Below are positions 24,735 to 32,355 of a stretch of 32,355 nucleotides of DNA, in pieces. The position numbers and the translations under genes are program-made. The notes below the pieces were generated by a model. It ran no database searches. It had not been told where the DNA came from and saw nothing but the letters and a program-made list of their open reading frames with translations. Numbering within the stretch: the first letter of the stretch is position 1; each line of letters starts with the position of its first letter. The DNA is from Limimaricola litoreus (lineage in GTDB: Bacteria > Pseudomonadota > Alphaproteobacteria > Rhodobacterales > Rhodobacteraceae): contig NZ_JAMYXC010000038.1 of assembly GCF_024159025.1 (NCBI RefSeq), positions 1 through 32,355 of the forward strand, in the 5' to 3' direction.

Positions 24735-24765
24735 AGCCCCGGCCGGAACGGATCCGACCGGGGCT
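24735..24765. terminator. Hairpin between convergent DUF2237 and DUF7282-like genes
   Basis: AGCCCCGG pairs with CCGGGGCT; an inner CGG/CCG pairing follows after one mismatch. There is no clear T-run. It begins nine bases after the DUF2237 stop codon and may serve both strands. Confidence 0.6.
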
Positions 24766-24799
24766 GATCGCGGGGTAGAAGGCTTGGAGCGCCGACCGC

Positions 24800-25420
24800 T
24801 TACTGGCCGTCGTCCTCGTCGCCGGCGCCGTCCGTGTCCTCGCCTTCCTCGAGGAAGCCTTCGGTGTCGAGATCGTTCGGCTGGATCGGGGATTCGTTGT
24901 CGTCGCGGTAATCCGGATCTTCGGCATCGTCGGATTCGGCACGGGCCTCGGGCGAGGCGATCCCGCTGTCATCGACCGGCAGCATCTCGAGCCCCTCGGG
25001 GACGGTGAACATCGCCGTCACAGCTGCACCGTTCGCCATGACCGGCGTGTCGACATCGGTCATGCCCGGTCCGAAATCATAGGTGCCATTGCCGTTGCTC
25101 TCGACGTGCAGCATCGCGACCAGCTCGGTTCCGGCGGCAAGCGCCGCGGGAATCGTCACGGTGACATCGGCGTTCTCGCCCGCCATCACCATGGCGTGCG
25201 CCAGGGATTCGGGCACGACCGGCACACCGTCCTCCACCGCGTGCAGCACGATGTAGCCGTCCTGACGCGCGGCTATGCGCGGAAAGGTGACATTGGTCTG
25301 CCCGTCCATCATGGACATGCGCATCGCATCGTCGGCCATGATCATCGTATCGTCCTGTGCCATGGCGCCACCAGCCATGAGTGCGGTCAGTGCAGCGGCA
25401 CCGGTAAGGGTCTTCAGCAT
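24800..25420 (-). CDS. Secreted protein with DUF7282-like domain and acidic C-terminal tail
   Basis: The 206-residue product has a signal peptide (MLKTLTGAAALTALMAGGAMAQ). A beta-rich domain at about 45-145 shows DGYIVLHAVEDG, the ENADVTVTIPAAL strand, LVAMLHVESNGNGTYDFG and DTPVMANGAAV. This order resembles the DUF7282 domain best known from haloarchaeal surface proteins. Residues 155-206 are a very acidic tail ending GDEDDGQ, shared with the neighbouring gene product (43 of 52 residues identical). A GGAG site precedes the ATG. No enzyme motif is visible. The domain call is by recall and needs a profile search. Confidence 0.78.
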   Translation of the reverse strand: MLKTLTGAAALTALMAGGAMAQDDTMIMADDAMRMSMMDGQTNVTFPRIAARQDGYIVLHAVEDGVPVVPESLAHAMVMAGENADVTVTIPAALAAGTELVAMLHVESNGNGTYDFGPGMTDVDTPVMANGAAVTAMFTVPEGLEMLPVDDSGIASPEARAESDDAEDPDYRDDNESPIQPNDLDTEGFLEEGEDTDGAGDEDDGQ

Positions 25421-25483
25421 GTTAGGCTCCAATTCGAGTTCGGGGAGGCAACACGCTCAAACCATTCGGGTTCGTTACAGTGC

Positions 25484-25499
25484 GACACATGGGTGTGTC
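25484..25499. promoter_or_regulatory. Palindrome upstream of the DUF7282-like gene, candidate operator
   Basis: GACACA, four bases and TGTGTC form a perfect short palindrome 63 bases upstream of the start codon, between the terminator of the EF-hand gene and this gene. A protein binding site or a leader hairpin are both possible. Confidence 0.3.
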
Positions 25500-25534
25500 T
25501 CTCGCGTGAACGGGCCGACGACATCGCAAACACG

Positions 25535-25567
25535 AAAAAGCCGGCCGGACTGCTGTCCGGCCGGCTT
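25535..25567 (-). terminator. Rho-independent terminator after the EF-hand gene
   Basis: On the minus strand a perfect 13-pair stem (AAGCCGGCCGGAC with GTCCGGCCGGCTT), a four-base loop and a run of five T. It separates the two paralogous-tail genes, so they are probably not on one main transcript. Confidence 0.93.
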
Positions 25568-25589
25568 CATCAAGAAACACGCAGAGGCC

Positions 25590-26000
25590 TTACTGGCCGT
25601 CGTCTTCGTCGCCCTCACCCATCGTGTCTTCACCTTCCTCGAGGAAGCCCTCGGTCTCGGTGTCGTTCGGCTGAAGGGTCGTCTCGGTCGAATCGCGGTA
25701 GTCCGGATCCTCGGCATCGTCGGACTCGGCACGGGCCTCGGGCGAAGCGACATCGCCCTGCATGCTCATGTCGGTCGCAATGCGGATTTCCTGCACGCTC
25801 AGCATCATGTCGCCGTCAGAGTCATCCTCCATGAGGATCGCCGCGCCGTCGGCGCCGAAGGCTGCGACCAGCTCTTCGTTCGAGAGCATCATGTCACCGT
25901 CGGTGTCGACTTCGGCGAAGGGAATGCTCTGGGCCACGGCGGTCGAAGCGCCAAGGATGAAAGCGGTCGTGGCGGCGGCAGCGGTCAGTTTGTTCAGCAT
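25590..26000 (-). CDS. Secreted EF-hand protein with acidic C-terminal tail
   Basis: The 136-residue product has a signal peptide (to about residue 24, ending AVAQ). Two calcium-binding loops of EF-hand type follow: DTDGDMMLSNEEL at about 32 and DSDGDMMLSVQEI at about 60, with aspartates at the usual positions and a terminal glutamate. Residues 85-136 are the acidic tail ASPEARAESDD through GDEDDGQ, nearly the same as in the gene downstream. The start follows GAGAGGA. It probably binds calcium outside the cytoplasmic membrane; the partner is unknown. It has its own strong terminator. Confidence 0.85.
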   Translation of the reverse strand: MLNKLTAAAATTAFILGASTAVAQSIPFAEVDTDGDMMLSNEELVAAFGADGAAILMEDDSDGDMMLSVQEIRIATDMSMQGDVASPEARAESDDAEDPDYRDSTETTLQPNDTETEGFLEEGEDTMGEGDEDDGQ

Positions 26001-26068
26001 CTCGTATCCTCTCAGATTGTGAGTTCGCTGCCCAACGTGTCATCCGACAACTCCGTTCACCGCGTCGA

Positions 26069-26086
26069 GATCACATAAACGTGATC
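26069..26086 (-). terminator. Hairpin after trpB
   Basis: GATCAC and GTGATC pair across six bases, eight bases past the trpB stop; a further CGA/TCG pairing is possible beyond a two-base bulge. There is no T-run, so this may be a weak terminator or a binding site for the EF-hand gene promoter. Confidence 0.4.
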
Positions 26087-26093
26087 GCTCGGC

Positions 26094-27320
<1,227 letters not shown>

Positions 27321-27380
27321 GCGCTGGGCCTCCTCGTGTTCGGCCCCGGAGTATCCTTGCCGCGCGAGACCGTAAAGGGC

Positions 27381-27710
27381 TCAGTCGTTGCGGTCGCGCC
27401 AGCGGCGCAGCATGCCGTCGCTCCAGCGACGCCCGCGGATGAGCGCGGTGTTGACCCCCGGACGCAGCATCGGCAGGTCCACCGCCAGAAGAGCGAGACC
27501 GATGGGCAGCATCCATAGCCCGAAGATCGGCAGGATCGCGGCAAAGCCGCCCAAGATCAGCAAGAGCCCCGCCGGAATGCGGATCCAGCGGGCGCGGTCG
27601 GCCATCAGCCGTTCGGTCAGGCCGTGCAGCTTGGGCGAGCCGCCGGTCATCGCCCGCATCTGTCGACGCAGCCGGGCCTTCTGACGCTCGTGGTCGACGG
27701 ATTTGCTCAT
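27381..27710 (-). CDS. Small inner-membrane protein (PGPGW-like) between trpF and trpB
   Basis: A protein of 109 residues (or 112 if the ATG at 27719 is used). The N-terminus is basic (MSKSVDHERQKARLRRQMRA). Two close hydrophobic segments, IPAGLLLILGGFAAILPIFG and LWMLPIGLALLAVDLP, form a helical hairpin like that of PGPGW-type membrane proteins. The C-terminus is again basic. Neither start has a good ribosome binding site. Function unknown; such genes sit beside trpB in related genomes and are sometimes mis-annotated as tryptophan synthase. Confidence 0.75.
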   Translation of the reverse strand: MSKSVDHERQKARLRRQMRAMTGGSPKLHGLTERLMADRARWIRIPAGLLLILGGFAAILPIFGLWMLPIGLALLAVDLPMLRPGVNTALIRGRRWSDGMLRRWRDRND

Positions 27711-27762
27711 GGAGGGCATGTAGGACAGGCCGTGCGCCGGGGCAATCGCTTGCGCGCGCTGC

Positions 27763-28401
27763 TCAGCCTTGCGCGGCGTCGAGAAACGCGGCAATCCGCG
27801 CCGCGTCCTTGGTGCCCGGCGCGCTTTCGACGCCGGAGGACACATCGACCTGCCGCGCGCCGGTCTTCTCGACCGCCTCGGCAAGGTTGTCGGGCGTCAG
27901 CCCGCCCGCAAGCATCCATGGCACCGGCCAGCGTCGCCCGGCGATCAGCCGCCAGTCGAAGGCCAGCCCGTTGCCGCCGGGCAGCACGGCCCCCGCGGGC
28001 GCCTTGGCATCGACGAGGATCTGGTCGGCCACGGCGGCATAGCTGTCGAGCGCGGCCAGGTCGGCTTCGGTGGCCACGCCCACTGCCTTCATCACCGGCA
28101 GGCCGTAACGCGCCCGGATCTCGGCCACCCGCTCGGGCGTCTCGCGGCCATGCAGCTGCAACATGTCGAGCGGCACGGCACCGACGATCTCATCGAGCGT
28201 CGCGTCATCGGCATCGACGACGAGCGCGACCTTGGCGATGCCCATGGGCACCTCCAGCGCCAGCGCCGCCGCCTGTTCCACCGTCACCGCGCGCGGCGAT
28301 TTCGCAAAGAAGACGAAGCCGACATAGCGCGCACCCGCCGCCACGGCGGCCTCGAGCCCGGCCTTGTCGGACAGGCCGCAGATCTTGACGGAGACAGGCA
28401 T
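27763..28401 (-). CDS. trpF: Phosphoribosylanthranilate isomerase
   Basis: TrpF converts phosphoribosylanthranilate to CdRP in tryptophan synthesis. The 212-residue TIM barrel begins with [20 protein letters not shown], with the catalytic Cys in KICGL. It has [14 protein letters not shown], the [10 protein letters not shown] strand, ILVDAK with the conserved Asp, [15 protein letters not shown] and [15 protein letters not shown]. All family residues appear intact. It starts two bases after lapA and precedes the PGPGW-like gene and trpB. Confidence 0.96.
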   Translation of the reverse strand: MPVSVKICGLSDKAGLEAAVAAGARYVGFVFFAKSPRAVTVEQAAALALEVPMGIAKVALVVDADDATLDEIVGAVPLDMLQLHGRETPERVAEIRARYGLPVMKAVGVATEADLAALDSYAAVADQILVDAKAPAGAVLPGGNGLAFDWRLIAGRRWPVPWMLAGGLTPDNLAEAVEKTGARQVDVSSGVESAPGTKDAARIAAFLDAAQG

Positions 28402-28403
28402 TC

Positions 28404-28769
28404 TCAGGCGCGCGCGGGCGTGGCCGGCGCATCGACGAGGGCGAGCACGTCGTCCCCGCCTTCGTGCTTTTCGTGACGCAGCCGGTCGACCTCGCGCTCG
28501 AGCCGGTTCACCTCGCGGGCGCGCTTGCGGGCCTCGGAGCGATGCTTGCGCTCGCGCAGCCACTCCCAGACGAAGCCGATCAGCAGGCCGAGCGCCACGC
28601 CGATCAGGATCACCGCGTAGAGCGGCATGTCGAGATCGGGCGAGACGCCGAACAGCCCGCTCAGCCCCTCGGGCAGAACGCGCAGGGTGACCATGCCGCG
28701 GTTGGCGAGGCCGAGGATGACGAGGCCGATGGCGACGATGCCCCAGAAGGCGGTACGAAGAGCTCTCAT
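28404..28769 (-). CDS. lapA: LapA family membrane protein (DUF1049)
   Basis: LapA is an inner-membrane protein; in E. coli it works with LapB in control of lipopolysaccharide synthesis. The 121-residue product has two membrane helices: [18 protein letters not shown] at about 8-25 and [19 protein letters not shown] at about 50-68. A basic coiled-coil follows ([20 protein letters not shown]). lapB is not next to it here. It lies ten bases after ihfB and two before trpF. Confidence 0.88.
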   Translation of the reverse strand: MRALRTAFWGIVAIGLVILGLANRGMVTLRVLPEGLSGLFGVSPDLDMPLYAVILIGVALGLLIGFVWEWLRERKHRSEARKRAREVNRLEREVDRLRHEKHEGGDDVLALVDAPATPARA

Positions 28770-28778
28770 GACTTGGTT

Positions 28779-29060
28779 CTATTTCCCATTGAGCCGGTCG
28801 CGCAACAGCTTGCCGGTCTTGAAGAAGGGGACGTGTTTTTCCTCGACCTCGACCGCCTCGCCGGTGCGGGGGTTTCGGCCCAGCCTCTGATCGCGCTTCT
28901 TGACCGAAAAGGCCCCGAAACCGCGCAGCTCGACGCGGTTGCCCTCGGCCATGGCCTGGGTGATCCGGTCGAATATGGTATTCACGATCTTTTCCACATC
29001 GCGTTGATAGAGATGCGGGTTCTCATCCGCGATCTTCTGGATCAGTTCGGATCGAATCAT
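28779..29060 (-). CDS. ihfB: Integration host factor subunit beta
   Basis: IHF beta forms a heterodimer with IhfA that bends DNA sharply and organises the nucleoid. The 93-residue product carries the DNABII pattern: [49 protein letters not shown] and [14 protein letters not shown], with the intercalating proline in RNPRTG. The start at 29060 follows AGAGGGGG. It lies downstream of rpsA, the order found in many proteobacteria, with a strong terminator between them, so read-through or its own promoter is needed. Confidence 0.96.
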   Translation of the reverse strand: MIRSELIQKIADENPHLYQRDVEKIVNTIFDRITQAMAEGNRVELRGFGAFSVKKRDQRLGRNPRTGEAVEVEEKHVPFFKTGKLLRDRLNGK

Positions 29061-29198
29061 CTGCACCCCCTCTTGCCCGGCCGACGCCCCCGACATCGGG
29101 GCGTCACGGACCTGTGACAGGAAGACTATAGGGCCTTCGGGGGTTCCGTTAAATAGTGCAGTCAAATCAAAGGGGGTCGTTTTCCCCCTCCGTTCACG

Positions 29199-29234
29199 AA
29201 AAGGCCCCGCCACCCGTTTCCGGGCAGCGGGGCC
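29199..29234 (-). terminator. Rho-independent terminator after rpsA
   Basis: On the minus strand GGCCCCGC pairs with GCGGGGCC, with an inner CCCG/CGGG pairing closed by GAAA, then four T. It lies about 40 bases after the rpsA stop. Confidence 0.9.
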
Positions 29235-29244
29235 GATTCCGGGT

Positions 29245-29266
29245 CCGGGGCTCCGAAAAGCCCCGG
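29245..29266 (-). terminator. Second hairpin directly after rpsA
   Basis: CCGGGGCT and AGCCCCGG pair across six bases, seven bases beyond the stop codon. It precedes the main terminator and may protect the 3' end of the mRNA. Confidence 0.6.
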
Positions 29267-29272
29267 GTCCGA

Positions 29273-30952
29273 TCAGCGGTCGCCCTTGAGGGCGGCGCCG
29301 AGGATGTCGCCCAGCGAGGCGCCCGAATCGGAGGAACCGTACTGCTCGACCGCTTCCTTCTCTTCGGCGATCTCGCGCGCCTTGATCGACAGGCCCAGCT
29401 TGCGGGTCTTGCTGTCGACGTTGGTCACGCGCACGTCGATCTTGTCGCCGACGCCGAAGCGCTCGGGACGCTGCTCGGCACGATCGCGCGACAGGTCGGA
29501 GCGACGGATGAAGGACTTCATGCCCTCATAGGTCACCTCGATGCCGCCGTCCTCGATCTTGGTCACCTCGACGGTGATGATCGAGCCGCGCTTCACGCCG
29601 CCGATGGCATCCGCGAAGGGATCGCCGTCCATGGCCTTGATCGAGAGCGAGATGCGCTCCTTCTCGATGTCGACCTCGGTGACCTTGGCCTTCACGACGT
29701 CGCCCTTGCGGAAGTCGCCGATCACGTCCTCGCCACGACCTTCCCAGGTCAGGTCCGACAGGTGAACCATGCCGTCGATGTCGCCCGGAAGCCCGACGAA
29801 CAGGCCGAACTCGGTGATGTTCTTCACCTCGCCCTCGACCTCGGTGCCCTCGGGGTGGGTCTCGGCGAAGACTTCCCACGGGTTGCGCTGGGTCTGCTTC
29901 AGGCCGAGCGAGACGCGGCGCTTGGCGCTGTCGATCTCGAGCACCATCACTTCCACTTCCTGCGAGGTGGAGACGATCTTGCCGGGGTGCACGTTCTTCT
30001 TGGTCCAGCTCATTTCGGAGACGTGGACCAGACCCTCGACGCCCGGCTCCAGCTCCACGAAGGCGCCGTAGTCGGTGATGTTGGTCACGCGGCCGGTGTG
30101 CACGCTCTCGATCGGGAACTTGGCTTCCACCGAATCCCACGGATCGTCCTGCAGCTGCTTCATGCCGAGGCTGATGCGGTGGGTTTCCTTGTTGATCTTG
30201 ATGACCTGGACCTTGACGGTCTCGCCGATCGACAGGATCTCCGAGGGGTGGTTCACGCGGCGCCACGCCATGTCGGTGACGTGCAGCAGGCCGTCAACGC
30301 CGCCGAGATCGACGAAGGCGCCGTATTCGGTGATGTTCTTGACCACGCCGTCGACCGTCTGGCCTTCGTGCAGGTTGGCGATGACCTCCGCGCGCTGCTC
30401 GGCGCGACTCTCTTCGAGGATCGCACGGCGCGAGACCACGATGTTGCCGCGGCGGCGGTCCATCTTGAGGATCTGGAACGGCTGCTTGAGGCCCATGAGC
30501 GGGCCCGCATCGCGCACGGGGCGCACGTCGACCTGGGAGCCGGGCAGGAAGGCCACGGCGCCGCCGAGATCGACGGTGAAGCCGCCCTTGACGCGGCCGA
30601 AGATGGCGCCTTCGACGCGCTCTTCGTCGGCATAGGCCTTCTCGAGACGGTCCCAGGCCTCTTCACGGCGGGCCATCTCGCGGCTGATGACGGCTTCGCC
30701 GCGGGCGTTCTCGACCTGGCGCAGGAAGACCTCGACCACGTCGCCGGGCTTGAGATCGGCCTGCTCGCCGGGGTTGGCGAATTCCTTGAGATCGATGCGG
30801 CCTTCCATCTTGTAGCCGACATCGATGATGGCCTGGCCCGCCTCGATGGCGAGCACGCGGCCCTTGACGACGCTGCCTTCGGACGGCGTGTCGATTTCGA
30901 AGCTTTCGTTCAGGAGGGCTTCGAATTCCTCCATGGATGCTTTAGCGCACAT
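29273..30952 (-). CDS. rpsA: 30S ribosomal protein S1
   Basis: S1 binds mRNA on the small subunit and helps initiation. The 559-residue product has six S1 repeats. Well-formed ones include [40 protein letters not shown] and [20 protein letters not shown], each followed by an HV(T/S)(D/E)M or HLSDL strand. The C-terminus ends [15 protein letters not shown]. The start [10 protein letters not shown] is used because homologues begin MAKxxMEEF; AAGGA lies ten bases upstream. A separate promoter is seen about 170 bases upstream. The upstream gene cmk lies beyond an inserted, opposite-strand PAP2 gene. Confidence 0.97.
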   Translation of the reverse strand: MCAKASMEEFEALLNESFEIDTPSEGSVVKGRVLAIEAGQAIIDVGYKMEGRIDLKEFANPGEQADLKPGDVVEVFLRQVENARGEAVISREMARREEAWDRLEKAYADEERVEGAIFGRVKGGFTVDLGGAVAFLPGSQVDVRPVRDAGPLMGLKQPFQILKMDRRRGNIVVSRRAILEESRAEQRAEVIANLHEGQTVDGVVKNITEYGAFVDLGGVDGLLHVTDMAWRRVNHPSEILSIGETVKVQVIKINKETHRISLGMKQLQDDPWDSVEAKFPIESVHTGRVTNITDYGAFVELEPGVEGLVHVSEMSWTKKNVHPGKIVSTSQEVEVMVLEIDSAKRRVSLGLKQTQRNPWEVFAETHPEGTEVEGEVKNITEFGLFVGLPGDIDGMVHLSDLTWEGRGEDVIGDFRKGDVVKAKVTEVDIEKERISLSIKAMDGDPFADAIGGVKRGSIITVEVTKIEDGGIEVTYEGMKSFIRRSDLSRDRAEQRPERFGVGDKIDVRVTNVDSKTRKLGLSIKAREIAEEKEAVEQYGSSDSGASLGDILGAALKGDR

Positions 30953-31119
30953 GCGGTCAGTTTTTCCTTTGTAAGTCGCTATACGGGCCAGGCGGTTGTC
31001 TCCGCCGGTCTTTGGATTTCGGCTTGCCGTTGAGGGCGGCCAACGCCACGAGGGCCGGTGATCCCGACCCTTGCTGCGCCCTGCTCGCGCGAGATGCGCG
31101 CCGCCCCTCGACGCCTGCG

Positions 31120-31148
31120 TCTATATTGCGATCGGCGCCGCGGATCAA
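31120..31148 (-). promoter_or_regulatory. rpsA promoter
   Basis: On the minus strand TTGATC and TATAGA are separated by 17 bp. Both are near the sigma-70 consensus and the spacing is ideal. Transcription should begin near 31113, giving a 5' leader of about 160 bases. Confidence 0.65.
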
Positions 31149-31191
31149 GCAGCAGGCGCGCCACATGCAAACAGGGGTAGATAACTAGGAT

Positions 31192-31220
31192 TTGACAATC
31201 GCCGGGCCGCCGGAGATTTT
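31192..31220 (+). promoter_or_regulatory. Promoter of the PAP2 gene
   Basis: A consensus TTGACA at 31192-31197 and GATTTT at 31215-31220 with a 17 bp spacer, about 54 bases upstream of the GTG start. Confidence 0.55.
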
Positions 31221-31273
31221 CAGCCGAATGCCCCCCTCTCAGCCCCCGAGACCAACAGCCAGTCAGGAATTGC

Positions 31274-31963
31274 GTGGACTACGAGTACTCCCTCCTCTTG
31301 AACGGCCTCATTGGCGCAAAACCTACGGTTGATCTCACTATCCTGCAGCTGATGGGCAACACCCTGCTCAAGGGCGTGCCGGTCATGCTGGTGATCTGGC
31401 GGCTGTGGATGATTCCCGGAAGCGAGGTGGCCCGGCGCCGCGCTGGCCTGGCCAGCGTGCTGGTGGCCTCCATCATCGGCCTTGCGCTCGGGCGGATACT
31501 GGCGCTGACCCTGCCCTACAGCGCGCGGCCCATTCACACCCCCGATCTGGACATCACCCTCGCGGCAGGGCTGGGGCCCGATGTCCTCGACGGGTGGAGT
31601 TCCATGCCCAGCGATCACGCGGTGATGTATTTCGCCCTCGGGGTCGGCATTCTGCTGGTTCACCGCGGTTGGGGTATCGCGGCGCTTATTCACGCCCTCG
31701 TCCTCGTCAGCCTTCCACGGATCGTGCTCGGGTTTCACTGGCCGAGCGACATCCTCGTCGGTGCGGCGATCGGCACGGCCACGGCGCTGGTCCTCGTGCC
31801 ACTGCTGCGGCGGGTCTTTCTGGAGACCGGTCTGCTGGCATGGCTCGAGGCGCGGCCGGGGCTGAGCTACCCGCTGCTGTTTCTGGCCACGCAGCAGCTT
31901 GCCACCATGTTCGACACCTCGCGCGCGCTGCTGAGCTTCGTCAAGGATATCACGATCGGTTAG
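31274..31963 (+). CDS. PAP2 superfamily membrane phosphatase
   Basis: The 229-residue protein has about six membrane segments and the phosphatidic-acid phosphatase pattern. The central motif reads SMPSDHAV (PSDH in place of the common PSGH, as in BcrC-type enzymes). The third motif is PRIVLGFHWPSDIL, giving R-x5-H-x3-D. The first motif is only partly recognisable as an RP pair in YSARPIH; the usual lysine seven residues before it is not seen. It could dephosphorylate undecaprenyl pyrophosphate or a phospholipid. The start is a GTG behind AGGA. It converges on cmk. Confidence 0.82.
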   Translation: MDYEYSLLLNGLIGAKPTVDLTILQLMGNTLLKGVPVMLVIWRLWMIPGSEVARRRAGLASVLVASIIGLALGRILALTLPYSARPIHTPDLDITLAAGLGPDVLDGWSSMPSDHAVMYFALGVGILLVHRGWGIAALIHALVLVSLPRIVLGFHWPSDILVGAAIGTATALVLVPLLRRVFLETGLLAWLEARPGLSYPLLFLATQQLATMFDTSRALLSFVKDITIG

Positions 31964-31976
31964 CCTGGCCGGTCGG

Positions 31977-32355
31977 TCAGGCCGGTCGACACGCCGCCAC
32001 CCGGGCCACCGCCTGCGCGACCGCGGCCTCGATGCTGAGATCCGAGGTGTCGAGCACATAGGCGTCCTCGGCCGGCCTGAGCGGAGCCTCGGCCCGCTCG
32101 GAATCGCGCCGGTCGCGCGCGTGCACATCCGTCAGGACGCCGTCGAAGCTGGCCTCGTGCCCGGCCTCGACCAGCTCGGCCAGCCGCCGCCCGGCCCGCG
32201 CCTCGGCGCTGGCGGTGACAAAGAGCTTGGCCTCGGCCTCGGGGCAGATCACCGTGCCGATGTCGCGCCCGTCGAGCACCGCGCCGCCCAGCGCGCCGTG
32301 CTCGTCGCAGCCAGCAAGAAGCAGGACGCCCAGCGCGCCCACCTGCAAAGCTTCG
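31977..32355 (-). CDS. cmk: Cytidylate kinase, C-terminal part; runs off the window
   Basis: Cmk phosphorylates CMP and dCMP. The visible C-terminal 125 codons contain [23 protein letters not shown], typed here as two parts: [13 protein letters not shown] and [17 protein letters not shown]. They continue with [19 protein letters not shown] and [14 protein letters not shown], all diagnostic. The N-terminal P-loop lies outside the window. The part just before GGAVLDG ([19 protein letters not shown]) does not resemble the usual helix there and lacks its FQR-type motif. This may be divergence, or an error or frameshift at the edge. In related genomes cmk precedes rpsA. Confidence 0.88.
   Translation of the reverse strand, partial: EALQVGALGVLLLAGCDEHGALGGAVLDGRDIGTVICPEAEAKLFVTASAEARAGRRLAELVEAGHEASFDGVLTDVHARDRRDSERAEAPLRPAEDAYVLDTSDLSIEAAVAQAVARVAACRPA

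Larger units (their letters stand above)
30953..31273. other. Divergent intergenic region between rpsA and the PAP2 gene
   Basis: No convincing gene lies in these 321 bases. They hold the rpsA promoter, a leader of about 160 bases before rpsA (where S1 autoregulation could act), and a promoter for the PAP2 gene. Reading frames here have no recognisable protein features. Confidence 0.6.

Noticed and set aside
27381-27710. Second tryptophan synthase beta gene
   Set aside because: The product is a small two-helix membrane protein with no TrpB motif; the name sometimes seen for it comes only from its position.
29156-31033. Frame of 625 codons opposite rpsA
   Set aside because: It is the complement of the six S1 repeats, rich in Asp, His, Leu and Val in a repeating pattern, with no ribosome binding site or domain.

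Overview
The window is GC-rich chromosomal DNA of an alphaproteobacterium, most likely Rhodobacterales (Rhodobacteraceae in the broad sense). The evidence is gene content and order: an rpsA-ihfB-lapA-trpF-trpB block, a murA-DUF2948-hisD-UPF0262-LMW phosphatase / infA-maf-RNase E/G-yacG-tRNA-Phe block, and protein sequences typical of that group. There are two tRNA genes (Phe and Thr). I see no phage, insertion sequence or CRISPR array.

Region 1 (1-7.9 kb) is the notable accessory part. The 5' end of pntA (NAD(P) transhydrogenase alpha) points left. Divergent from it is a compact operon for the deazaflavin cofactor F420: cofG, cofH, cofD, cofC, cofE, then npdG (NADPH:F420 oxidoreductase). Each of these five junctions is an ATGA stop/start overlap. 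A luciferase-like F420-type oxidoreductase of unknown substrate and a RutR-like TetR regulator follow. So the locus holds cofactor synthesis, cofactor reduction, one candidate user enzyme and a candidate regulator. F420 is mainly known from actinobacteria and archaea and is sporadic in proteobacteria. No dehydro-F420 reductase is present, so the exact cofactor form is open.

Region 2 (8-17 kb) is mostly housekeeping, on the minus strand: tRNA-Phe, yacG, a short RNase E/G, maf and infA; then LMW phosphatase, UPF0262, hisD, GNAT, DUF2948, murA and a small basic protein. Between infA and the phosphatase gene lies an opposite-strand gene for a 527-residue exported acidic protein, with a nine-residue beta-type repeat, a Glu/Ala-rich stretch and a C-terminal PRC-barrel.

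Region 3 (17-24.8 kb) holds tRNA-Thr with its terminator, a small putative membrane ORF, an acyl-CoA synthetase, an MsbA-type ABC exporter and an MFS transporter (minus strand), then rplY (L25/Ctc), pth and a DUF2237 gene (plus strand).

Region 4 (24.8-26 kb) holds two neighbouring secreted-protein genes. Their N-terminal domains are unrelated (a DUF7282-like domain and an EF-hand pair), yet they share a 52-residue acidic C-terminal tail, 43 of 52 identical. After the F420 locus this is the most unusual item.

Region 5 (26-32.4 kb) runs on the minus strand: rpsA with its own promoter and terminator, ihfB, lapA, trpF, a small membrane protein and trpB. At the right edge are a plus-strand PAP2 phosphatase gene and the 3' part of cmk. 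All functional calls rest on motif and family recognition by eye; no database search was run.
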